From the NCBI RefSeq assembly GCF_003063625.1, contig NZ_CP026604.1, forward strand, positions 806,001-870,000: a DNA stretch of 64,000 nt. The letters are read 5' to 3'. This DNA is from Saccharobesus litoralis (GTDB lineage: Bacteria; Pseudomonadota; Gammaproteobacteria; Enterobacterales; Alteromonadaceae). Position 1 is the first letter of the stretch. The number at the start of each line of letters is the position of its first letter. Position numbers and translations under genes: made by a program. Below the pieces are notes generated by a model. That model had not been told where the DNA came from, searched no databases, and saw only the letters and a list, made by a program, of their open reading frames with translations. Below, piece after piece: positions 56,933 to 64,000 of this stretch.

Positions 56933-57967
56933 TTATTGTTTTTGCCAAACGCGCACGTATTCAATTTCGTAATCAACCACGCCGTCGTCTTTCTCGCCTT
57001 CGGGGCTATTTTTTTCTAAGTCTTCTTTGCTATCTGGAATGCCATGCCATGGAAAGGTTTCTTGATCTAACCACAGGCTAATAGGACGGTTTGCCACCCA
57101 GCCATCGTAATCAGCATCAACTTTACGGTTTTTCTTGGCCCAAGCTCGAACATCATCAGCGGACACTTCACTTAACAACTTACCGTCTACGTAATATTTA
57201 ATACCATTTTCGTCCCATTCAAAGCCATAAACATGGAAATCGTCCGCGACACGAAAGCCGAGATCTTTATGCTCGGTATAGACAGGTTTTCCTGTTTCAG
57301 CAATTGATGGCTGCCAATCGCGTACTGACCACCAAAGCTCGCGATCTAAATCAAGTTTTTTCGGATCGCGATGATCGCCAAACTGCTCAAAAAAATCGAT
57401 TTCGAGCTTTTCACCCATTGACCAAAAAGCGCTAGTGATCTCGGCGTCAGCCGCCTTACTCTTTATTTCTATATAGCCATATTTAAAAAACTTACGACCA
57501 ATAAAGCAGGCCGTTGTAATATTTTCATGCTTTAAGGCTTCGCCAAATATAGGTTTACGGATCTCATCGGTAAATGGAAAATCAGGTTCCCAGCGGGTTT
57601 CTAAAATTAACTTCCCGTCTTCTAAACGATAGTTGCGACCTGAGAATTGCGACGGTGCTCTCCCCTTCCAAACCCACTTTTTCGGTTTATCCGGATGCTT
57701 GTATACCGGCTTACCATTTTCAAATTTACCAACTATAAACCAACGATCTTCATCAACCACTTCACCATCAAACTCATCACTGACTTCCGTGTTCAAAACC
57801 CAACCACCTTGATTGCTTGGATCGGAAAACGGTAACAGTTGCGGTTGATTTGGCTCACTGCTTTGCAGTGCTTGCTGCATATTGTTACAAGCAACAAGAC
57901 TTACCAACAACGCAAATAAAAATGAAATGCGTAAACTACACGCTTTGACTGGAGTGATATTAAACAT
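56933..57967 (-). CDS. GH16 family endo-glycosidase, lipoprotein (red-algal galactanase candidate)
   Basis: The 344-residue lipoprotein (LVAC, Cys27) is a GH16 beta-jelly-roll enzyme. The active-site strand E189-I-D191-F-F-E194 has the ExDxxE spacing of beta-bulge GH16 enzymes (agarases, porphyranases, carrageenases, laminarinases), preceded by TSAFWSMGEK. Other family features are SDEFDGEVVDEDRW, FKYGYIEIKSKAAD, FHVYGFEWDENGIKYYVDGK and YEIEYVRVWQK. The wide substrate insert and the presence of GH117 in the window favour a porphyran or agar substrate, but the exact subfamily cannot be set by eye. It lies far from the other carbohydrate genes. Confidence 0.87.
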   Translation of the reverse strand: MFNITPVKACSLRISFLFALLVSLVACNNMQQALQSSEPNQPQLLPFSDPSNQGGWVLNTEVSDEFDGEVVDEDRWFIVGKFENGKPVYKHPDKPKKWVWKGRAPSQFSGRNYRLEDGKLILETRWEPDFPFTDEIRKPIFGEALKHENITTACFIGRKFFKYGYIEIKSKAADAEITSAFWSMGEKLEIDFFEQFGDHRDPKKLDLDRELWWSVRDWQPSIAETGKPVYTEHKDLGFRVADDFHVYGFEWDENGIKYYVDGKLLSEVSADDVRAWAKKNRKVDADYDGWVANRPISLWLDQETFPWHGIPDSKEDLEKNSPEGEKDDGVVDYEIEYVRVWQKQ

Positions 57968-58079
57968 AAATCAAACCCAACAAATATTACTTATTAAACA
58001 TATGATGTTTAAACTTTAGCGTAGTCTGGTTAAATTGCAATTAAAGAAATGTAAATTAGCGCCTAACTAAAATTTTGTG

Positions 58080-58195
58080 CGATTAAGCCTAGAATCGTAG
58101 AGGGTATTTGACATCGACAAACCTTGTGTAAGCCGAATTAATTTTCGGCTCTACAATGGTGCTGACTTTTTAATTTGCCCGCTTTTGTGCGACTG
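58080..58195. repeat. Dispersed repeat, copy 3 (partial)
   Basis: GACATCGACAAACCTTGTG, TAAGCCGAATTAATTTTCGG and CTACAATGG match the internal part of the repeats at 38.2 and 49.7 kb. Confidence 0.5.
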
Positions 58196-58205
58196 AACTC
58201 TGTCA

Positions 58206-58745
58206 CTATGAATTAGGCGACGTTTGAATCGACAGATTTGTATTCTTTTGATCGCGATACAAACGATAAATGGTAAAGCTGTTAACGATTACAATAATAC
58301 TTTCGAGTAATGTACCGCCAATTGACCCAACAATCAGGTTATTCGCGACCCAAATCATTGCTCCTATTAACAAGCCAATTCGTAAAGGAATGCCTTTTAA
58401 ACAAAACAGCGAATACGTGCCAACTAAACCGCCGAAAACAGGTACCCAATCAATAAGTTTATCCGCCGTAATAAAACCACTTGCCACGTATAAGACCATT
58501 ACAGCCAAAGCGACTTTTACTGAACTCGAATACATAGACAACACAGTGCGTAATATACTGACTAAACATATACTCGCCGCTGTATAGGCGCCTAGCAGCA
58601 CAAAATGGCCACTATGTACGATTAACATAGCTGCCATCAGCAGCTTTAGTTTGAAATCATCTTTTTGATAGAAGCTGGCAATACCCAGCGCAAAACTAAC
58701 CATACCCACTAATTGTGCTGGGCTGGTAATATCAAGGTCTAACAT
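58206..58745 (-). CDS. ygjV: YgjV family inner membrane protein
   Basis: The 179-residue protein has five to six hydrophobic segments. QLVGMVSFALGIASFYQKDD and HSGHFVLLGAYTAASICLVSI are typical of the Imp-YgjV family, whose function is unknown. A TGATTGGATTG sequence about 50 bp upstream resembles the shared 14-mer found before the sigma and PL24 genes, though probably by chance. Confidence 0.85.
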   Translation of the reverse strand: MLDLDITSPAQLVGMVSFALGIASFYQKDDFKLKLLMAAMLIVHSGHFVLLGAYTAASICLVSILRTVLSMYSSSVKVALAVMVLYVASGFITADKLIDWVPVFGGLVGTYSLFCLKGIPLRIGLLIGAMIWVANNLIVGSIGGTLLESIIVIVNSFTIYRLYRDQKNTNLSIQTSPNS

Positions 58746-58825
58746 GTTTTTGTCGATGCTATGCTGTTATTGGCTTTGAGCTTACTTGAAAACAATCCAA
58801 TCACAAAGAATGAATTACGCTGTCT

Positions 58826-58954
58826 TATAGTCAAAGCGATCGAGTTTTAGGGGAAGCCGTCAAGCTTCGAAACCCCATGAGCATATGCTTTATTATGTGA
58901 TTGGGGTGAGTAAGCGCTGACAATGAACCATAAAGCTTGAGCGAGAAGACTATA
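58826..58954. mobile_element. MITE-like element, copy 5 (minimal)
   Basis: At 129 bp this is the shortest copy: TATAGTCAAAGCGATCGAG at 58826 and GAGCGAGAAGACTATA ending 58954, with CAATGAACCATAAAGC inside. It defines the minimal mobile unit and lies just upstream of the dehydrogenase gene. Confidence 0.75.
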
Positions 58955-59013
58955 TTTGCTTTTTTCCTTTAATTGTTTAATGTTGCGAGGTTCTTGGAAA
59001 AATATGACAAAAA

Positions 59014-60465
59014 ATGGCGACAACTTTAGATCATCAACTTATCACCCCCTGCTCTTTTATTAATGGCCAGTGGTTATCAAATAGCAATGCTTTTAATGTC
59101 ACCAACCCAGCCGACCAAACTCTGTTAATGGCCATAGCCGATGTTACTGAACAGCAAGTCGAATATGCGATTCAAAGTGCTAAAACAGCCCAGATTAATT
59201 GGCAAGCGTTATCGGCAAATGAACGCTCACGCATACTCAAAAATTGGTTTGCGCTAATCAATAAGCATCAAGAAAAACTCGCAAATATATTAACTCTTGA
59301 ACAAGGTAAACCGCTAGCGGAAGCAAAAGGCGAAATAGCCTATGGCGCTTCTTATATCGAATGGTTTGCAGAAGAAGCCAAGCGTTGTTATGGCGATACC
59401 ATCCCTGCGCCAAGTGGTGACAAACGCATCGTCGTTATCAAACAACCAATAGGCGTAGTCGCGGCCATTACGCCTTGGAATTTTCCTAATGCCATGATTG
59501 CCCGTAAAGCCGCAGCCGCGCTGGCAGCAGGTTGCAGTTTTATTGTAAAACCATCAGAGCTCACACCTCTTTCAGCCTTAGCCATGGCTGAGTTAGCACA
59601 ACAGGCCGGTGTGCCAGCGGGAGTGTTTAACGTCATTGTCGGGAGCGATGCAAATGCAATTGGCCGGCAACTCACACAGCACCCAGATATAGGTAAATTT
59701 TCATTTACCGGTTCAACTAATATAGGCAAATTGCTTGCCTCGCAATGTGCAAGTACAGTCAAACGCGTATCATTGGAACTAGGCGGAAATGCGCCTTTTA
59801 TTGTGTTTGACGACGCTGATATCGACGCAGCGGTAGCTGGCGCCATTGCTGCAAAATTTCGCAATGCCGGCCAGACTTGTGTTTGTAGCAACCGCATTTT
59901 TGTCCACAATAATATTGAGCAAACCTTTACGCAAAAATATCAGGCAGCAATGTCTAAATTGACTGTTGGTAATGGTCTGCAAAGCGATGTTGATATTGGG
60001 CCGCTTATTAACCAAAAAGCGATTAGCAAAGTACAATCGTTAATCGATGATGCCATCAGCCAAGGTGCAAAACTGTTATGTGGTGGCAAACAAGAAAACA
60101 TAAACAACTTGTTTTATCCACCCACTTTATTAACCCATGTGACTAATGACATGGCGATTGCCCAGCAAGAAATATTTGGGCCAATTGCAATTATCATTAA
60201 CTTTGCAAGCGAACAAGAGGTCATTAACACTGCCAATGACACCGAGTACGGTTTGGCCGCTTATTTTTACAGCCAAAATTATGCGCGAGTTTGGCGTGTT
60301 GCCGAGCAACTGGATTTTGGCATGATAGGCATTAACGAAGGTATTTTATCCAATGCCGCCGCACCATTTGGTGGCGTTAAACAATCAGGCTACGGAAGAG
60401 AAGGATCAAAGTACGGGCTAGATGACTATTTACAGACCAAGTACCTTTGTATGGGTGGGCTCTAG
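59014..60465 (+). CDS. gabD: NAD(P)-dependent succinate-semialdehyde dehydrogenase
   Basis: The 483-residue aldehyde dehydrogenase has PWNFPNAMIARKAAAALAAG, the coenzyme motif FTGSTNIGKLL, the catalytic Glu in LELGGNAPF and the catalytic Cys in NAGQTCVCSNR, where the CVC pattern is typical of GabD. It oxidises succinate semialdehyde to succinate in GABA and related pathways. No other gab gene is nearby, so it may instead serve another semialdehyde; the family match is close to GabD. Confidence 0.9.
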   Translation: MATTLDHQLITPCSFINGQWLSNSNAFNVTNPADQTLLMAIADVTEQQVEYAIQSAKTAQINWQALSANERSRILKNWFALINKHQEKLANILTLEQGKPLAEAKGEIAYGASYIEWFAEEAKRCYGDTIPAPSGDKRIVVIKQPIGVVAAITPWNFPNAMIARKAAAALAAGCSFIVKPSELTPLSALAMAELAQQAGVPAGVFNVIVGSDANAIGRQLTQHPDIGKFSFTGSTNIGKLLASQCASTVKRVSLELGGNAPFIVFDDADIDAAVAGAIAAKFRNAGQTCVCSNRIFVHNNIEQTFTQKYQAAMSKLTVGNGLQSDVDIGPLINQKAISKVQSLIDDAISQGAKLLCGGKQENINNLFYPPTLLTHVTNDMAIAQQEIFGPIAIIINFASEQEVINTANDTEYGLAAYFYSQNYARVWRVAEQLDFGMIGINEGILSNAAAPFGGVKQSGYGREGSKYGLDDYLQTKYLCMGGL

Positions 60466-60533
60466 TTGTCTAGTTGCACATTCAAACGCGCATCGCTATG
60501 CTAGCGCCAATTTTAACGTGATTGAATACAGGT

Positions 60534-61058
60534 ATGTCTAAAATTAGGATCGCCGTTTATGCCATTTATGTTTTTGTCGGTTTAATCGTCGGCTTTAGCT
60601 TTATTTTGCCAAACAACTACTCGGTTTATCGGGGTGTCATCGTTGATGCTCAACCAAATGAAATTCATGAATATGTCGGTAATTTAGACAATTGGTCTGA
60701 TTGGACATTATGGCAACAACAGGATCCCAGTTTAAAAATTGCGGTACTCAAACCAACAGGTGTTGGAGCTAACCAGCGCTGGGGCGGCGACAGTGGTACC
60801 GGCAGCTTAACTTTTATTCGCGAAGATACTTGGTATGGCGTTGACTATGACCTTATTGTTGATAACAACCCGCCAATGCGAGCAAGTATTTTATATTCTC
60901 TTGATGGCAATATGACGAGGGTTGAATGGTTTATGCGCGGTAAAGTTAATATCCCCATTGCCGGTCCCTACATGGCTCTAATGATGGATGGCATGTTAGG
61001 CAGTATGCTGCAAGATAACTTGGACAATCTTAAACGCGTGGTAGAGTCGGCAAATTAA
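60534..61058 (+). CDS. SRPBCC-fold (polyketide cyclase-like) protein
   Basis: The 174-residue protein has one N-terminal membrane span (about 5-24) and an SRPBCC/START-like domain (VDAQPNEIHEYVGNLDNWSD, WTLW, then TRVEWFMRGKV). Such domains bind hydrophobic ligands in a deep cavity; no ligand can be named. The ATG at 60534 is the only one; a TTG 12 bases upstream is possible. Its 3' end overlaps the convergent tatD gene by 29 bp. Confidence 0.75.
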   Translation: MSKIRIAVYAIYVFVGLIVGFSFILPNNYSVYRGVIVDAQPNEIHEYVGNLDNWSDWTLWQQQDPSLKIAVLKPTGVGANQRWGGDSGTGSLTFIREDTWYGVDYDLIVDNNPPMRASILYSLDGNMTRVEWFMRGKVNIPIAGPYMALMMDGMLGSMLQDNLDNLKRVVESAN

Positions 61059-61836
61059 ACGTTTGTTGGGTGTTTGTCAGCACTTGCTGTTGAATATGTG
61101 TACTATCTTCGGCGCGTAATTCAGTTAAGGTGTTAAATACATCCAACAGGGTTAACGGCGTATTGCGTTGCCCTTGCTTGCCACTCACTGGCATATCTGG
61201 CGAGTCCGTTTCTAGTAGTAAACAATCTAATGGCACTTGACTGATAACCTCTCGCGTTTTTCTCGCTCGAGGATAGGTTATTGTTCCTCCCACCCCTAGT
61301 TTGAAACCTAAATCAAGAAACATTTTAGCTTGCTGGTAACTGCCTGAAAATGCATGTAAAACACCCCCACAGTTAAATCCTGATTGACGGATTACTTTAG
61401 CCATCACATCTAAACTTTTTCTGTGATGTAAGATCACAGGCTTTCTTATCTCGCGCGCTAACTTTAATTGCTCAGTAAACACCTGCGTTTGCAACTCAAA
61501 ACTATGATCGGCTAGCGAAAAGTCCAAGCCTATTTCACCAATGGCCACAAAGTTAGGATTATCTATTTGCTGTTTTATTATCTTTTTTAATTCAACTAAA
61601 TCCTGCAATTGATGCTGTGCTATAAATACAGGATGTAAACCAAGGGCAAAATAACACTCATTAACTTGCTGACATAATTCAATGAGTTTATGCCATTGAC
61701 TGGCTTGTACCGCAGGAATAATAAACTGCCTAATATCTGCAACTTGGCATTTGGCAAGCAACGACATTCTATCGTCATTAAAACAGTCAAAATCTAAATG
61801 GCAATGGCTATCGATAAAGCTCAATGATTCATTCAT
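61030..61836 (-). CDS. yjjV: TatD-family metal-dependent hydrolase (YjjV-like)
   Basis: The 268-residue TIM-barrel protein shows the metal ligands of the family: DSHCHLDF at the N-terminus, GEIGLDF, ILHHRKS, LHAFSGS and LLETDSPDMP. TatD/YjjV proteins are metal-dependent deoxyribonucleases involved in DNA repair and turnover. The ATG at 61836 has AGGGGTGG upstream; an in-frame TTG precedes it by one codon. Confidence 0.9.
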   Translation of the reverse strand: MNESLSFIDSHCHLDFDCFNDDRMSLLAKCQVADIRQFIIPAVQASQWHKLIELCQQVNECYFALGLHPVFIAQHQLQDLVELKKIIKQQIDNPNFVAIGEIGLDFSLADHSFELQTQVFTEQLKLAREIRKPVILHHRKSLDVMAKVIRQSGFNCGGVLHAFSGSYQQAKMFLDLGFKLGVGGTITYPRARKTREVISQVPLDCLLLETDSPDMPVSGKQGQRNTPLTLLDVFNTLTELRAEDSTHIQQQVLTNTQQTFNLPTLPRV

Positions 61837-62021
61837 CAACCACCCCTATTAACCGCAATTAAGAAAATATAAAACAATTCACTGCATAACATACCAATAA
61901 AAATCAATAATTAGAATGCTACATTAAATCGCACTAAATCAAACTCAACTGTAATGATTCTGTAATAAAGCACTGCTACGGTGCGCTCGCTTTTATTTGC
62001 TCGATACGATTTTGGAACCCA

Positions 62022-63974
62022 ATGAAAATTTCTAGCTTTTCACTTTTATCCGCCAGTGTTTTGCTGACCATAGCCTTTCTTTTACTTGGTGTTATTCATT
62101 GGTCTGCTGGACAACAAGAAAGCGCGCAAATAACCTTTAATCAATACCAAAAAGCAAAGAGCCAAGTCTCACAAACCTTTAAGCCTTTGGTTGATGAATA
62201 CTTAGCTACCGGTAATACGCTAAAGTTAACGGAAGCAGAAAATACCCTAAAAGCTATTCAAAAAGATATATCAGAACAAGATAATGCAGCCTTGCAAGCC
62301 ATTAATAACAATATAGATGGTTTACTAACAACCCTATCAGGCGATATTCGAACAACAGGAAAAATAAGCGCAAACCTATACAGTTTATTAGAAAATGCAG
62401 AGAAAGAACTATTAAGCTACACCCAAGATTTAAGTGAATACGCACTCGAAGGCTCGCAATTTAACTCCTCTTTAGCCATAAACTACCTAGCAAACATTCA
62501 AGATTTATTTGCTTTGGTCAGCCAAATTAGTCATCAAAGGGATCGTTTGTTTGCCAATTTAACCGCCGACAACCAAAACTACTTTGAACAGCAAGTTAAT
62601 CAAACTGTACAACTGATTGAACAATTAGACGAATTAGATAGATTTGACCTATTTCCAGAAACTGAACAAGAGTCAGACGCTGACGAATTTGACTTACTAT
62701 TAGATGATGAAGACGAAGCCGAAGAATTAGGTGATACCATTATTTCAGAGCTGTTTAGTTTAGCCCGCCGTTACCCAAAAGAATTAAACAACACATTAAA
62801 CAACAAACGTAAAATAGAACAAGAATATCGTCATCTGCGTCAGCAAGTCAGTGAATTTGAGCTGAGCTTTTATCAAGCAGAAGAAGTCGTGAAAGCTTCC
62901 GTTGCCGACATTCAAACAATGACGACAAATTTACTATTTATTGCAGCTATTTTATTAATTATTGCCGCGATTATTTCAACCATTTTTCAATATACCTTAA
63001 TTGTTAAACGGATCAGTGTTTTACGCCATGCGTTCTCAGATTTAGTTAAAAAAGGCGTATTAGCAGAGCTGCCGGTTTCAAATTCAAAAGCTGAAATCAA
63101 TTCAGTATTTAAAAACTTTAATATTCTTTTACAAAAAATTGATGGCGAAGAACAACAAAAATCCCAACAACTACAACAAGTATCGGGTGCATTAGAGCAA
63201 TTAGTACAAGAAACTAACGGCATTCAAGTTGCGACAACCCAAATAGTTGAACAGTTAAATCATTCTAATTCGTCTAGCCATCAATTGATTAAACTGGCGG
63301 AAGAAGTGTATGAAGGCTCAGCCAATGTGCAAGATGACGCCCATCAAACACAAAATGCTATCGAATTAAGTAACCAGCATATCTCACAGATGAGTGCTGA
63401 AATAAAAGTCATCGCCAATCATGTCGCTAGTAGTCATCAGTCAGTTGAAAGCTTACAGAGTTCAGTAACAGATGTATCGGCTATTGTGGAAGCGATTGGC
63501 ACAATAGCCGAACAAACGAATCTATTGGCATTAAACGCCGCTATTGAAGCAGCGCGAGCCGGTGAGCATGGTAGAGGCTTTGCCGTTGTGGCCGATGAAG
63601 TCAGGAATCTATCGCTTAGTACGCAAAACTCACTGGCTGATATATTACGTATTCTCGACAAGCTTAAGCAAAGCTCCAATCAATTACGTGACAATGTGAA
63701 TGATATTAGTCGATTAACAGAAAACCAAAACGTCATAAATCAACAACTGACGCAAAACAGTCAAGAGATCATTGCCAAAGCGCAAAACTCGGCGGCTGCC
63801 GCTAACCAGTGTGTATTAAATGCGAAAAGTCAGGTCGAATTTATCAATCAATACCGTACCGAAGTTGCCGCAGCCGTGAGCTCAGCGGAACATTCAAAAA
63901 ACACCGCGAAAAAGGTCGCACAAAACACCGAAATTCAAGCCAACATGATTATGGATACATTTAAAGTGAGTTAG
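62022..63974 (+). CDS. Methyl-accepting chemotaxis protein
   Basis: The 650-residue chemoreceptor has a first membrane span (about 7-27), a long helical periplasmic sensor (about 28-300) with an acidic stretch near 215-240 ([19 protein letters not shown]), a second span (about 303-326), a HAMP-like connector and a cytoplasmic signalling hairpin with the CheA/CheW contact [20 protein letters not shown] followed by [16 protein letters not shown]. The ligand is unknown. GGAACCC precedes the ATG. The last 26 bases of the window hold nothing. Confidence 0.93.
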   Translation: MKISSFSLLSASVLLTIAFLLLGVIHWSAGQQESAQITFNQYQKAKSQVSQTFKPLVDEYLATGNTLKLTEAENTLKAIQKDISEQDNAALQAINNNIDGLLTTLSGDIRTTGKISANLYSLLENAEKELLSYTQDLSEYALEGSQFNSSLAINYLANIQDLFALVSQISHQRDRLFANLTADNQNYFEQQVNQTVQLIEQLDELDRFDLFPETEQESDADEFDLLLDDEDEAEELGDTIISELFSLARRYPKELNNTLNNKRKIEQEYRHLRQQVSEFELSFYQAEEVVKASVADIQTMTTNLLFIAAILLIIAAIISTIFQYTLIVKRISVLRHAFSDLVKKGVLAELPVSNSKAEINSVFKNFNILLQKIDGEEQQKSQQLQQVSGALEQLVQETNGIQVATTQIVEQLNHSNSSSHQLIKLAEEVYEGSANVQDDAHQTQNAIELSNQHISQMSAEIKVIANHVASSHQSVESLQSSVTDVSAIVEAIGTIAEQTNLLALNAAIEAARAGEHGRGFAVVADEVRNLSLSTQNSLADILRILDKLKQSSNQLRDNVNDISRLTENQNVINQQLTQNSQEIIAKAQNSAAAANQCVLNAKSQVEFINQYRTEVAAAVSSAEHSKNTAKKVAQNTEIQANMIMDTFKVS

Positions 63975-64000
63975 ACATATCCATAGGGAAATTCTTCTAA

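Noticed and set aside
1-64000. tRNA genes, rRNA and CRISPR arrays
   Set aside because: No cloverleaf with a TTCRANY arm and no regularly spaced repeat/spacer series was found by eye on either strand.

Overview
The window reads as a chromosomal segment of a marine, algal-polysaccharide-degrading gammaproteobacterium, most likely Alteromonadaceae (Catenovulum/Saccharobesus-like). The grounds are AT-rich base composition, many secreted carbohydrate-active lipoproteins, GlyGly-CTERM surface-sorting tails, and housekeeping genes of gammaproteobacterial type (selO, miaE, yqaB, ygjV, tatD/yjjV). The genus is an inference. No tRNA, rRNA, CRISPR array, prophage or complete insertion sequence was seen.

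Region 1 (1-28.1 kb) is a probable ulvan (green-algal sulfated polysaccharide) utilisation locus. It has one PL25-type lyase, three PL24-type lyases with 2, 3 and 5 C-terminal Ig-like repeats, two alginate_lyase-fold (PL38-like) lipoproteins (one cut by the window edge), three Cys-type sulfatases, and a GH2 glycosidase with a C-terminal CBM-like domain. An ECF sigma factor is translationally coupled to a membrane anti-sigma factor whose outer part is FecR-like plus a LamG lectin fold. The lyases would cut outside the cell, and the sulfatases and glycosidases would then trim the oligosaccharides. The sigma/anti-sigma pair is a good candidate for glycan sensing. A DsbA-like gene and selO interrupt the cluster. 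No TonB-dependent receptor and no sulfatase-maturation enzyme with intact active-site cysteines lies in the window.

Region 2 (28.1-38.2 kb) has a YqaB-like sugar phosphatase, a second HAD phosphatase and a phosphoglycerate kinase in one operon. Next comes an 890-bp interval with an unrecognised small-peptide locus and a 106-nt hairpin, then a GH43 lipoprotein, an esterase, small conserved genes (YwbE, NUDIX) and a GPH-type sugar:cation symporter.

Region 3 (38.4-49.6 kb) holds a DUF938 methyltransferase, a GH13 amylase-type lipoprotein with starch-binding-like modules, a GH117 enzyme (anhydro-galactosidase family, red-algal galactans), an FGE-fold/CBM6 lipoprotein lacking the catalytic cysteines, a SUKH-fold protein, and a CadC-like membrane regulator with TPRs.

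Region 4 (50.5-64 kb) is mainly housekeeping: MarC, MiaE, a trypsin-like lipoprotein with a secreted partner, a LysR/oxidoreductase divergent pair, YgjV, succinate-semialdehyde dehydrogenase, an SRPBCC protein, TatD and a chemoreceptor, plus one GH16 galactanase candidate.

Intergenic space is rich in dispersed repeats. The clearest is a MITE-like family with TATAGTC/GACTATA ends (five copies). A second ~170-bp family has three copies, and palindromic elements recur around GTCGAAATTTATTTCGAC.
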